A stretch of 64,000 nt of DNA from Streptococcus suis (GTDB lineage Bacteria; Bacillota; Bacilli; Lactobacillales; Streptococcaceae). The first letter of the stretch is position 1. Each line of letters opens with the position of its first letter. The notes under the pieces are model-generated. The model saw only the letters and a list, made by a program, of their open reading frames with translations, searched no databases and had not been told where the DNA came from. The DNA lies in NCBI RefSeq assembly GCF_016743335.1, contig NZ_WCJE01000006.1, positions 18,332 to 82,331 of the forward strand, written 5' to 3'. The position numbers and the translations under genes were made by a program. Shown piece after piece: positions 56,443 through 64,000 of this stretch.

Positions 56443-57141
56443 ATGAAAGCAGCATACATTACCATTCATGATAAATTAAAAGAACAGATCGATAAGGGAG
56501 TCTGGAAGGTCGGGCAAAGATTACCTAGCGAGCGTGATTTGGCAGAGGAATTCGGCGTTTCTCGGATGACCTTACGCCAAGGAATTACCCTACTGGTCGA
56601 AGAGGGAGTCCTTCAGCGAAAAGTTGGTTCTGGGACTTATGTCGCCAGCACTCGTGTCCAAGAAAAAATGCGTGGGACAACCTCTTTTACAGAATTGGTA
56701 CAGCTCCAAGGAAAAGAGCCGAGCAGTCAATTACTGTCTTATATCCGAACTAAGCCCAACGATAAGGAAGTTGAGCATCTTGCTTTAGCGAAGGGAGAAT
56801 ACATCATCCGGATGGAACGGGTTCGTTTTGCTGATAATGTCCCTGTTGTCTATGAGGTCGCAAGCATTCCAGAGCGTTTGATTAAAAACGTTCCTAAAGA
56901 ACATGTAACCAATCATTTCTTCAAAACACTGATTGACAATGGCTACCGTATCGGAACAAGTAAACAAACTATTTTTGCCCGGCTGGCTAGCGAAAAAGTA
57001 GCCAATTATCTACAAATTTCAAAGAATCAAGCAATTTTAGCCTTGAAACAAGTTTCCTATCTGGAAGACGGTCAGGCCTTTGAGTATGTCAATAGTCAAT
57101 ACGTTGGAGAACGTTTCGAATTCTATTTAGAAAATAATTAA
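56443..57141 (+). CDS. GntR-family transcriptional regulator, HutC subfamily
   Basis: 232 residues. A winged-helix domain at 1-70 (GQRLPSERDLAEEFGVSRMTLRQGITLLVEEGVLQRKVGSGTYV) is followed by a UTRA ligand-binding domain (residues about 85-230). UTRA regulators sense small metabolites, often sugar phosphates. The ligand here is unknown and no transport gene is adjacent. Divergent from guaA with about 270 bases between the starts. Confidence 0.88.
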   Translation: MKAAYITIHDKLKEQIDKGVWKVGQRLPSERDLAEEFGVSRMTLRQGITLLVEEGVLQRKVGSGTYVASTRVQEKMRGTTSFTELVQLQGKEPSSQLLSYIRTKPNDKEVEHLALAKGEYIIRMERVRFADNVPVVYEVASIPERLIKNVPKEHVTNHFFKTLIDNGYRIGTSKQTIFARLASEKVANYLQISKNQAILALKQVSYLEDGQAFEYVNSQYVGERFEFYLENN

Positions 57142-57168
57142 CATAAAAATAATTATGTAAAACGTTTT

Positions 57169-57204
57169 AAAATCCGTAATCTTTCTAGTGATGACGGATT
57201 TTCT
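57169..57204 (+). terminator. Terminator of the GntR gene
   Basis: AAAATCCGT pairs with ACGGATTTT, then CTT. Confidence 0.75.
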
Positions 57205-57226
57205 TATTTATAAAATATGGAATTTT

Positions 57227-57235
57227 TGATATAAT
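57227..57235 (+). promoter_or_regulatory. Extended -10 immediately before ylxM
   Basis: TGaTATAAT ending seven bases before the ylxM ATG, with no ribosome site between. Confidence 0.6.
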
Positions 57236-57242
57236 AAAGTTT

Positions 57243-57575
57243 ATGGAAATTGAAAAAACCAACCGAATGAATGCCTTATTTGAATTCTACGCAGCCTTGC
57301 TAACGGACAAGCAAATGAACTACATCGAACTCTATTATGCCGATGATTACAGTTTGGCAGAGATTGCTGAAGAATTCAATGTAAGTCGTCAGGCGGTCTA
57401 TGATAACATTAAACGAACAGAAAAATTACTGGAAGACTACGAGATGAAGCTACATATGTATTCCGACTATGTGGTGCGTAGCCAGATTTTCGATGAGATG
57501 CTGAATAAGTATCCTGAGGATGCTTATTTGAAGGAAAAAATCGCTATTCTGACCAGTATTGATAATAGAGAGTAA
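57243..57575 (+). CDS. ylxM: YlxM family DNA-binding protein
   Basis: 110 residues with a sigma-like helix-turn-helix ([36 protein letters not shown]). The partner of ffh in Gram-positive bacteria; in S. mutans it is the first gene of the sat (secretion and acid tolerance) operon. The start at 57243 has no Shine-Dalgarno sequence; TGaTATAAT ends seven bases before it, so it is probably leaderless. ffh follows after 12 bases. Confidence 0.92.
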   Translation: MEIEKTNRMNALFEFYAALLTDKQMNYIELYYADDYSLAEIAEEFNVSRQAVYDNIKRTEKLLEDYEMKLHMYSDYVVRSQIFDEMLNKYPEDAYLKEKIAILTSIDNRE

Positions 57576-57587
57576 GAGGAGAAGTAT

Positions 57588-59162
57588 ATGGCTTTTGAAA
57601 GCTTAACAGAACGTTTGCAGAATGTGTTTAAAAATCTGCGCCGTAAGGGAAAAATTTCTGAGAGTGATATTCAGGAAGCAACCAAGGAAATTCGCCTAGC
57701 CTTACTAGAGGCTGACGTTGCTCTTCCAGTTGTAAAAGACTTTATCAAGAAAGTACGTGAACGTGCTATCGGTCATGAAGTCATTGAAACCCTGAACCCT
57801 GCTCAACAAATCATCAAAATCGTTGATGAAGAATTGACAGCTGTATTGGGTTCTGAAACTTCAGAGATTATTAAGTCACCAAAAATTCCAACTATCATTA
57901 TGATGGCTGGTTTGCAGGGGGCTGGTAAAACGACCTTCACAGGTAAGTTGGCCAACAAACTCAAGCAGGAAGAGAATGCCCGCCCACTTTTGATTGCTGC
58001 CGATATTTATCGTCCAGCTGCCATTGACCAGTTGAAGACCCTTGGTCAACAAATTGATGTACCTGTATTCGAGTTGGGCAATCAAGTCCCTGCCCTGGAG
58101 ATTGTACGCCAAGGTTTAGAACAAGCCAAAGCCAATCACAATGACTATGTCTTGATTGATACGGCCGGTCGTTTGCAGATTGACCAAGCCCTTATGGCCG
58201 AATTGAGAGAAATCAAAGAGTTTGCTCAGCCAAATGAAATCCTCTTGGTCGTCGATGCCATGATTGGTCAGGAAGCTGCCAACGTTGCGCGTGAGTTCAA
58301 TGATCAACTGGCTATTACTGGTGTGATTTTGACCAAGATTGACGGTGATACACGTGGTGGTGCAGCCTTGTCTGTCCGTCACATCACGGGACAGCCAATC
58401 AAATTCACCGGTACTGGTGAAAAAATCACCGACATCGAGACCTTCCACCCAGACCGTATGTCCTCGCGTATTCTGGGCATGGGTGACATGCTGACCTTGA
58501 TTGAAAAAGCCAGCAAAGAATATGATGAGAAGAAATCATTAGAACTCGCTGAAAAAATGCGTGAGAATACTTTTGATTTCAACGATTTCATCGATCAATT
58601 GGACCAAGTTCAGAATATGGGACCAATGGAAGACCTGCTGAAGATGATTCCAGGTATGGCTGGTAACCCAGCCCTTGCCAACTTGAAAGTTGACGAGCGT
58701 GAAATTGCACGAAAACGAGCTATCGTATCTTCTATGACACCAGCCGAACGAGAAAATCCTGATTTGTTGACACCGAGCCGTCGTCGTCGTATTGCTAACG
58801 GTTCTGGAAATAGCTTTGTCGAAGTCAATAAATTTATTAAGGATTTCAACCAAGCGAAAACCATGATGCAGGGTGTCATGTCAGGCGACATGAACAAAAT
58901 GATGAAACAAATGGGAATCAACCCAAATAATCTCCCTAAAAACATGCCAAACATGAACGGTATGGATATGTCTGCTCTGGAAGATATGATGGGCGGTGCA
59001 GGCATGCCTGATATGAGCCAACTGATGGGAGGGGCTGGTATGCCAGACATGTCCCAAATGTTTGGAGGCGGTTTGAAAGGTAGAATCGGCGAGTTTGCTA
59101 TGAAACAAGCCATGAAACGCCAAGCCAATAAAATCAAGAAAGCCAAAAAGAAGAGAAAATAA
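57588..59162 (+). CDS. ffh: Signal recognition particle protein Ffh
   Basis: GTPase that binds signal sequences with 4.5S RNA for co-translational membrane targeting. The 524 residues have an N-terminal helical domain, G1 GLQGAGKTT, DTAGRLQ, the G4 motif TKIDGDTRGG, and a C-terminal M domain very rich in methionine (DMNKMMKQMGINPNNLP and the GGAGMPDMSQ repeats). AGAGGAGAAG precedes the ATG. The stop is inside a terminator hairpin. Confidence 0.96.
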   Translation: MAFESLTERLQNVFKNLRRKGKISESDIQEATKEIRLALLEADVALPVVKDFIKKVRERAIGHEVIETLNPAQQIIKIVDEELTAVLGSETSEIIKSPKIPTIIMMAGLQGAGKTTFTGKLANKLKQEENARPLLIAADIYRPAAIDQLKTLGQQIDVPVFELGNQVPALEIVRQGLEQAKANHNDYVLIDTAGRLQIDQALMAELREIKEFAQPNEILLVVDAMIGQEAANVAREFNDQLAITGVILTKIDGDTRGGAALSVRHITGQPIKFTGTGEKITDIETFHPDRMSSRILGMGDMLTLIEKASKEYDEKKSLELAEKMRENTFDFNDFIDQLDQVQNMGPMEDLLKMIPGMAGNPALANLKVDEREIARKRAIVSSMTPAERENPDLLTPSRRRRIANGSGNSFVEVNKFIKDFNQAKTMMQGVMSGDMNKMMKQMGINPNNLPKNMPNMNGMDMSALEDMMGGAGMPDMSQLMGGAGMPDMSQMFGGGLKGRIGEFAMKQAMKRQANKIKKAKKKRK

Positions 59163-59175
59163 TCTCTTCTTTTTT
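59148..59175 (+). terminator. ffh terminator overlapping its stop
   Basis: AAGAAGAGA pairs with TCTCTTCTT, then TTTT. Confidence 0.7.
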
Positions 59176-59256
59176 ACTTTTTATTTGAAGAAATAAGATA
59201 CAGCAATATAAAATAGAAGTAGCAAAGCAGGAAAAATGATTTCCGAACCCCAACAC

Positions 59257-59330
59257 TTTCCATTATAACGGAAAGGTTCAAAAATGTCCTTTTTAATGGA
59301 CAACGTTTATAATGTCCGTTATAATGGAAA
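59257..59330 (+). promoter_or_regulatory. satD promoter with three 18-bp boxes at 28-bp period
   Basis: The boxes start at 59257 (TTTCCATTATAACGGAAA), 59285 (TGTCCTTTTTAATGGACA) and 59313 (TGTCCGTTATAATGGAAA). Box 1 reversed matches box 3 at 17 of 18 bases. The likely promoter is TGGACA (59297-59302, inside box 2), a 17-bp spacer and TATAAT (59320-59325, inside box 3). Confidence 0.65.
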
Positions 59331-59355
59331 TATAATAGAAATTAGAGGACAAGTT

Positions 59356-60024
59356 ATGAATTATATCGCAATAATAGGAGATATTGTCAATTCAAAACAA
59401 ACTTCCAACCGCTCTAGTATTCAAGAGCGGCTAAAACAGCAGCTGAATAGAATCAATCATTCCTTCGCTCAGGACTTCGCATCGCCATTTACCATTACAA
59501 AGGGAGATGAATTTCAAGCCTTATGCAAGCCTAACCCTTATATTTTTTTAATAATTGACCAAATCCAACTAGCCTTTCGTGATGAGGTGGAGATTAGATT
59601 TGGAATTGGTTTGGGTGAGATTCTAACAGCTATCGATCCCAAGCTAAGTATTGGAGCAGATGGTCCAGCTTATTGGGAAGCACGCAAAGCTATCGACTTC
59701 ATCCACGACAACCATGACTATGGCACCAGCAAAATTGCCTTTTCATCCGAATACAAGCAAATCGATCGTGTGATTAACCCCTTGCTAACTTCTAGCGATT
59801 TCATCAAAGCTACCTGGAATCGTTCGCAAACGGATCTGTTTGAGACCTTAATCTCCAAAAAAATCTATCAAGAAGATTTCACACAAAAGCCAATTGCTGA
59901 GAAAATGAAACTGAGTCAAAGCGCCTTTACCAAACGTTTGAAATCCAGCGGAATCAAACTCTATCTGCGTAATCGTCAAACTGCCATGAATTTGATTCTC
60001 CAGCTCAGTCAGAAAGAAGGATAA
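59356..60024 (+). CDS. satD: SatD family protein
   Basis: 222 residues, starting MNYIAIIGDIVNSKQTSNRSSIQ, with KGDEFQAL, FGIGLGEILT, a C-terminal helix-turn-helix (KPIAEKMKLSQSAFTKRLKSSGI) and a final helix. In S. mutans satD lies in the ylxM-ffh-satC-satD-satE operon linked to acid tolerance; the molecular function is unknown. The HTH suggests DNA binding and control of its own promoter, which carries three boxes. ATG 59356 has AGAGGAC upstream; the open frame back to 59284 runs through the promoter. satC is absent here. Confidence 0.85.
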   Translation: MNYIAIIGDIVNSKQTSNRSSIQERLKQQLNRINHSFAQDFASPFTITKGDEFQALCKPNPYIFLIIDQIQLAFRDEVEIRFGIGLGEILTAIDPKLSIGADGPAYWEARKAIDFIHDNHDYGTSKIAFSSEYKQIDRVINPLLTSSDFIKATWNRSQTDLFETLISKKIYQEDFTQKPIAEKMKLSQSAFTKRLKSSGIKLYLRNRQTAMNLILQLSQKEG

Positions 60025-60027
60025 AGC

Positions 60028-60655
60028 ATGTCATTTTCAGTTATTTCTAGCTATCTTATTCAACATCCAGTTTTAACCGCCTTGCTTATTGCCCACTTTT
60101 TAAGTGATTTCACCTTCCAAAGTCAAGCACTGGCGGATGCTAAAAAACTGCATTTGAAAGCTCTTTTCATGCACCTTTTCATTGTTGCTATCCCTCTTCT
60201 TATCCTAGCCTTACTTACCCCCCGTTCAAAATGGAGATTTATTTTTTCAAGTTTGGCTGAGTCATCTTGCGATTGACTATGTCAAATATTTTCTCAACAA
60301 ACACCATTGGATAAAGGACTCCTGGGAAGCTGGAGCATTCCTAGCTGATCAATTGCTACATATCATCTCTATCATCATTCTTTATCACACTATCGGTGTC
60401 AATGTCGCCTCACACTCACTCTGGATTGAACCAAATTATCTCCTCCTGCAAATCCTTTTTATACTCCTAATCAGCAAGCCCGTCAATATTCTTTTCAAAC
60501 TCTACTTTAGCAAATATCAGGTAGCGGAAGGAGAAGAAGAGCAGACTGTGACAGGTGCAGGAGCCTTGATTGGTCAATTGGAGCGCCTCATAATGGGAAT
60601 TTTTCTACTTCTGGGGCAATACACAGCTATCGGATTAGTATCATTAGCGTCCTAG
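60028..60655 (+). pseudogene. DUF3307 membrane protein (SatE-like), frameshifted in a C6 run
   Basis: The first frame (MSFSVISSYLIQHPVLTALLIAHFLSDFTFQSQALAD) stops at 60274-60276. The second frame continues the same protein: LTPVQNGDLFFQVWLSHLAI, then DYVKYFLNKHHWIKDSW, to the stop at 60655. The two join exactly if the CCCCCC run at 60218-60223 had five C. Repaired, the product is about 208 residues with several transmembrane helices, typical of DUF3307 and of the last sat operon gene. The start is three bases after satD. Either a recent inactivation, phase variation or a sequencing error. Confidence 0.8.
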
Positions 60656-60685
60656 TATTGTACGTTTTATTGATTTTATAAAAGA

Positions 60686-60722
60686 AAAAAGTTTACATAA
60701 CTTATTTTGTGTAAACTTTTTT
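60686..60722 (+). terminator. Terminator after the sat genes
   Basis: AAAAAGTTTACA pairs with TGTAAACTTTTTT. Confidence 0.88.
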
Positions 60723-60748
60723 AAAAAAAATAGAAAGGAATACTATAG

Positions 60749-61135
60749 ACTGTATGTCCTGAAAATTTTCAAGATTATTCCGTTTGGCGACAGAGTACTT
60801 ATAAAATAGTATTTGATTTAGCGACTAAAACCGATAAGATTATTATTATTCCTATGACAATCTATAAGGAAGACTATTATCAGGAGATTATTCGGCAATT
60901 GATAAAGGATAAGATTCCTTTGGAACAGTATATTTTGTCAGCTGACAAAACAACCATTTTAGAACGTTTAGATAATCGAGTCAATGAAGACAACATCTGG
61001 GCCAAGAGACATCTTGATGTTTGTTTAAAAGCTTTTGAAAGTCACATTCCGGGGCAAAGGTTAAACACAGACTGTTTGAAGCCAGAAGAGATTGCAAAGG
61101 AGATTCTAATGCTCAGTGAGTTTACCGTGAAATAA
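60749..61135 (+). pseudogene. 5'-truncated TmrB-like P-loop kinase remnant
   Basis: Reading from 60758 in the frame of the stop at 61133 gives PENFQDYSVWRQSTYKIVFD, then IIIIPMTIYKEDYYQEIIRQ, NIWAKRHLDVC and a C-terminal ELL-like helix. This parallels TmrB (tunicamycin resistance protein) from its FQDYPLWR segment on. The N-terminal P-loop (NGxFGVGKT type) is missing: a TAG at 60746-60748 and then a terminator lie immediately upstream. An ATG at 60854 gives a 93-residue open frame, but without the nucleotide-binding half it cannot be an active kinase. Confidence 0.7.
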
Positions 61136-61217
61136 TGTAGATTTTTGGGATTTTGGGTGTGAAAAAAATTCCAGTTATCTCTCTATCTTTGGTTATATTA
61201 AAAATATCCCTACAAAC

Positions 61218-61248
61218 ATCTTTCCGAAAAACTATAATTTTCTTGAAA
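61218..61248 (+). other. dif_SL, XerS chromosome dimer resolution site
   Basis: A 31-bp sequence reading ATCTTTCCGAAAAACTATAA then TTTTCTTGAAA, which agrees with the streptococcal/lactococcal dif_SL as I recall it. It lies 52 bases upstream of xerS, the position reported for this single-recombinase system. It marks the replication terminus. Confidence 0.85.
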
Positions 61249-61271
61249 CTTATATAAGGTTATGCTATACT
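61243..61271 (+). promoter_or_regulatory. xerS promoter overlapping dif_SL
   Basis: TTGAAA (61243-61248, the last six bases of dif), a 17-bp spacer, TATACT (61266-61271) with TGc in front. Confidence 0.65.
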
Positions 61272-61300
61272 ACTCATATAGCAAAAATCAGGAGAAAATG

Positions 61301-62371
61301 ATGAGACGCGAGTTATTATTGGAAAAAATTGATCAACTAAAAGAAATTATGCCTTGGTTTGTTCTGGAATATTATCAATCAAAGTTGGCTGTGCCTTACA
61401 GTTTTACAACCTTGTATGAATACTTGAAAGAATACCGTCGTTTTTTTGAATGGTTACAGGATTCGGATTTGGTATCTGTGGAACGGATTGCTGACATTCC
61501 GCTGGATGTTCTGGAACATCTGACAAAAAAAGATATGGAAGCTTTCATTCTTTATCTGCGGGAGCGTCCCTTACTGAACGCCAATACCACGCAGAATGGT
61601 GTGTCGCAGACCACCATTAACCGTACCCTCTCGGCCCTTTCTAGTCTCTTCAAGTATTTAACCGAAGAAGTGGAAAATGAGCAGGGCGAGCCCTACTTCT
61701 ACCGCAATGTCATGAAGAAGGTGTCCACTAAGAAGAAGAAGGAAACCTTGGCAGCGCGGGCAGAGAACATCAAGCAAAAGCTCTTTTTGGGCGATGAAAC
61801 CATGGAGTTCTTGGACTATGTGGACAAGGAATACCAAGTCAATCTCTCTAAACGTGCCCTCTCCTCCTTCCAGAAAAATAAGGAGCGGGATTTGGCGATT
61901 CTGGCGCTTCTCTTGGCTTCTGGCGTCCGTCTGTCAGAAGCGGTGAATTTGGATCTTCGAGATGTAAATCTCAATATGATGATGATTGAGGTGACGCGTA
62001 AAGGGGGCAAGCGGGACTCGGTCAATGTGGCAGGGTTTGCTAAGCCCTATCTGGAAGCCTATATGGGCATCCGTCAGCAACGCTACAAGGCTGAAAAAAC
62101 GGATATGGCCTTTTTCCTGTCAGAATACCGTGGTCTACCCAATCGCATTGACGCTTCTTCCATTGAGAAAATGGTGGCTAAGTACTCTGCGGACTTCAAG
62201 ATACGCGTAACCCCCCACAAACTCCGTCATACATTGGCAACTCGCCTCTACGACGCCACCAAGTCGCAAGTTCTAGTCAGTCATCAGCTGGGGCATGCCA
62301 ATACCCAGGTCACCGACCTCTACACCCATATTGTCAACGATGAGCAAAAAAATGCCTTGGATCAATTGTGA
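61301..62371 (+). CDS. xerS: Tyrosine recombinase XerS
   Basis: Single recombinase that resolves chromosome dimers at dif_SL. The 356 residues, the usual XerS length, have an N-terminal SAM-like DNA-binding domain. The catalytic domain includes Arg in [48 protein letters not shown] and the tyrosine nucleophile in that last motif. Start ATG 61301 has GGAG six bases upstream; ATG 61298 is too close and the frame back to 61262 covers the promoter. It lies beside its own target site. Confidence 0.95.
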   Translation: MRRELLLEKIDQLKEIMPWFVLEYYQSKLAVPYSFTTLYEYLKEYRRFFEWLQDSDLVSVERIADIPLDVLEHLTKKDMEAFILYLRERPLLNANTTQNGVSQTTINRTLSALSSLFKYLTEEVENEQGEPYFYRNVMKKVSTKKKKETLAARAENIKQKLFLGDETMEFLDYVDKEYQVNLSKRALSSFQKNKERDLAILALLLASGVRLSEAVNLDLRDVNLNMMMIEVTRKGGKRDSVNVAGFAKPYLEAYMGIRQQRYKAEKTDMAFFLSEYRGLPNRIDASSIEKMVAKYSADFKIRVTPHKLRHTLATRLYDATKSQVLVSHQLGHANTQVTDLYTHIVNDEQKNALDQL

Positions 62372-62398
62372 TTGTGCGTAATATAAATTATGTAAAAC

Positions 62399-62430
62399 AA
62401 CACGAGTAAGTTTGAGCTTACTCGTGTTTT
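62399..62430. terminator. Bidirectional terminator between xerS and the phosphomutase gene
   Basis: AACACGAGTAAG pairs with CTTACTCGTGTT (perfect 12 bp), T-rich on both sides. Confidence 0.88.
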
Positions 62431-62433
62431 CAA

Positions 62434-63942
62434 TTATAGCAATTCTTTCAACTTTTCCTGATTGACAGCTGGGTACTGGTCCAAAAAGGCTGAGAGGGTT
62501 CGTAAAACGGCAAGAATATAGCCAGTCTGGTCATTCTCCACCTGCAAGACCAAGAGTGGCTCGTGGAGGCTCATACGGAGCAAGAGCCAGCCGTCACCAT
62601 AAGGCTCAGTCAGGTCAAACCGCACTCCTTCTTCGTTTTCTGGGTTAAAAGCAAAGCCTTCGATGTTGGTGTTTCTGAGATCAGCAATGGCCTGTTCACC
62701 AAGTGCTCGATAATCTGTGGCTTCCAGCTTGAACCGCACTTCTTGGGTTTCAAGTGGTTGCTTGAGCTGGGCAATCAAGTCGTCCAAGGACTTGCCTTCC
62801 GCTTGCAGTTTTGGTAAGAGCATGAGAATCTTAGCCGCTACATAGGTTCCGTCATCAAGGAAGTAATTTTCCTTAAAGGCAGCGTGTCCAGAGGTTTCGA
62901 TAGCCAACTGGCAATCAACTCCCTCTTGATTGGCTAAAATAGCACGGTTTATGACATTACGGTAGCCTGAAATATAGCGAATTTGTTTGCCTCCCAGGCT
63001 TTCTATAAAGACCTTAAGGTGTTCAGTCGTTGGGGAATTGGTCACAATGCTGGTTCCTGGATGTTCAGCTAGGATAATCTGGCTAAGCACGGCAATCAGG
63101 TTGTTACGGTTGAGGATTTGACCGGACTTGGTCACTAGTGCTGCACGGTCAACATCGGTATCAAAGATAATACCAAGATCTGCCCCTTGCTTCAAGACAG
63201 CCTGACGAATACTTTCCATCGCTTCCTTGTTATCTGGGTTTGGAACGTGATTTGGGAAAGTGCCGTCTGGGTCTAGGAATTGTGAGCCTGTGGTATCTGC
63301 TCCTAGCTCTGCCAACACTTTCTCAGCAAAGAATCCTCCCGCACCGTTTCCAGCATCAACGATAATGTTGAGATTGGCAAGTGGTTTTTCTTGTCCACCA
63401 CAAGCGGTACGAATTTTGCCTACGAGGTCTTGGGAGTAAGGCATAATCAGGTCTGCGGTGGTCACACTTCCAAGGGTGGAAGCTGGCAAGTCTTCGCTAT
63501 GTGAGAGGATGAAGTCGATATCTTCGTGCTCTGCTCCGCCATTTTCCGAAAAAATCTTAATGCCGTTAAAGTAATAAGGCAGGTGACTGGCAGTAACCAT
63601 GACGCCTGCGTAGCACTTGAACTGCGGGTACTGGGTGCTCATGAAGAGTGCTGGCGTGGTGGCCATGCCAAAGTCAATCAGCTGAACGCCCAGACGAACA
63701 GCTTCTTCTGTAAAGGCTGCGACCAAATCTGGACCGCTGAGGCGGCTATCCCGACCAATACCAATCTTGAGTTGTCCTTCTTTATAGGCTTGAGCCAATT
63801 CAGGCTTCTGGGTCAGCCAATGAATCAGCCCACGGACAATTTCCTTAGTAGCTTGTGGTGTGAGATTGACAGCATATTCGTCTGTAGCGATAGCAATTCC
63901 ACGAATATCCGAGCCGTTTTGCAAAACATGATGGTGTGACAT
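62434..63942 (-). CDS. Phosphomannomutase/phosphoglucomutase family protein
   Basis: 502 residues of the alpha-D-phosphohexomutase family. GIGRDSRLSGPDLVAAF is at the N-terminus, and the phosphoserine loop is VMVTASHLPYYFNGIKIF. The metal loop is IIFDTDVDRAALV, the sugar loop ETSGHAAFKENYFLDDGTY, and the C-terminal phosphate-binding region includes LLLRMSLHEP. The active-site loop reads TASHLP and not the more common TASHNP, so substrate preference (mannose versus glucose phosphates) is uncertain. AGGAGG precedes the ATG. Minus strand beyond dif, as expected for the other replichore. Confidence 0.88.
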   Translation of the reverse strand: MSHHHVLQNGSDIRGIAIATDEYAVNLTPQATKEIVRGLIHWLTQKPELAQAYKEGQLKIGIGRDSRLSGPDLVAAFTEEAVRLGVQLIDFGMATTPALFMSTQYPQFKCYAGVMVTASHLPYYFNGIKIFSENGGAEHEDIDFILSHSEDLPASTLGSVTTADLIMPYSQDLVGKIRTACGGQEKPLANLNIIVDAGNGAGGFFAEKVLAELGADTTGSQFLDPDGTFPNHVPNPDNKEAMESIRQAVLKQGADLGIIFDTDVDRAALVTKSGQILNRNNLIAVLSQIILAEHPGTSIVTNSPTTEHLKVFIESLGGKQIRYISGYRNVINRAILANQEGVDCQLAIETSGHAAFKENYFLDDGTYVAAKILMLLPKLQAEGKSLDDLIAQLKQPLETQEVRFKLEATDYRALGEQAIADLRNTNIEGFAFNPENEEGVRFDLTEPYGDGWLLLRMSLHEPLLVLQVENDQTGYILAVLRTLSAFLDQYPAVNQEKLKELL

Positions 63943-63969
63943 AGTAACCTCCTAATTCAAACTAAATTT

Positions 63970-63998
63970 AGTATATCATATTTTCGAAGCGGTTTCAA
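63970..63998 (-). promoter_or_regulatory. Phosphomutase promoter with a cre-like site
   Basis: Minus strand TGaTATACT (63970-63978). Just upstream TTGAAACCGCTTCGA (63984-63998) agrees with the CcpA consensus WTGNAANCGNWNNCW at all but one fixed position. The -35 region may be cut by the window edge. Confidence 0.35.
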
Positions 63999-64000
63999 AA

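Noticed and set aside
57155..57172. cre site near tgtaaaacgttttaaa after the GntR gene
   Set aside because: Spacing inside the consensus is off by one base and the position is at a gene end beside a terminator.
58610..59146. 178-codon minus-strand frame within ffh
   Set aside because: Arises from the Met/Gly-rich M domain on the sense strand.
60854..61135. Independent 93-residue protein
   Set aside because: The reading frame with homologous-looking sequence extends upstream to about 60758 without a start, so it is treated as a truncated TmrB-like gene.

Overview
The window looks like the chromosome of a low-GC streptococcus, most probably Streptococcus suis. The evidence is gene content and order: a murB-potABCD block, a folA/small ORF/clpX/ysxC block, a ylxM-ffh-sat operon, and xerS with its dif_SL recombination site. 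LPXTG surface proteins and BOX-type repeats fit the same assignment. There are no rRNA or tRNA genes, no CRISPR array and no intact mobile element. Almost everything up to about 49 kb is on the + strand. The dif_SL site at 61218-61248 places the replication terminus in the window, so most of it is one replichore arm and the last 3 kb begins the other.

Layout. 0-5 kb: polysaccharide deacetylase (-), hom-thrB (threonine synthesis), murB. 4.7-8.5 kb: spermidine/putrescine transporter potABCD. 8.6-10.1 kb: ClC chloride transporter. 10.15-11.25 kb: a gene-poor stretch with an IS110 transposase remnant, a BOX-like element, a hairpin and a MITE-like element. 11.25-16 kb: a large cell-wall-anchored subtilisin (SspA-like). 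16.2-20.5 kb: nnrD, nth, guaC, MATE exporter. 20.6-23 kb: rimM-trmD and an orphan HisC-like aminotransferase. 23-26.6 kb: fructose operon fruR-fruK-fruA. 26.7-32.1 kb: a tightly overlapped run of DUF1149, degV, dapB, cca, ABC-F and a small membrane protein. 32.2-34.8 kb: glucokinase, two small membrane proteins, thyA. 35-38 kb: folA, a 57-aa membrane protein, clpX, ysxC, ndk. 38-41.2 kb: lepA, tautomerase (-), small protein, tdk. 41.2-41.67 kb: a repeat array. 41.7-47.5 kb: prfA-prmC-tsaC-GNAT-glyA-nucleoid protein-lysozyme-like protein, translationally coupled. 47.6-49.5 kb: SDR, lipoprotein, HIRAN protein. 49.5-51.7 kb: two unrecognised genes and an XRE regulator (-). 51.9-54.3 kb: a SEC10/CAP LPXTG protein whose start is frameshifted. 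54.6-57.1 kb: guaA (-) and a divergent HutC-type GntR regulator. 57.2-60.7 kb: ylxM-ffh-satD and a frameshifted DUF3307 gene. 60.7-64 kb: a truncated TmrB-like kinase, dif_SL/xerS, and phosphoglucomutase/phosphomannomutase (-).

No self-evidently new multi-gene system such as a defence island was found. The interesting signals are at the level of expression control. (1) Several genes have an extended -10 box (TGnTATAnT) ending only 6-7 nt before an ATG with no Shine-Dalgarno sequence, which predicts leaderless mRNAs (nth, thyA, ylxM, an unknown minus-strand gene, possibly prfA). (2) Three boxes at an exact 28-bp period cover the satD promoter. (3) Four to five tandem 10-bp repeats cover the fruR promoter, and fruR has a candidate AUU start codon. 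(4) The xerS -35 hexamer lies inside dif_SL. (5) Two genes carry frameshifts at homopolymer runs. (6) An apparently undescribed 113-bp-period intergenic repeat lies upstream of prfA. All family assignments are from reading the sequence and recalled family motifs; no database search was run.
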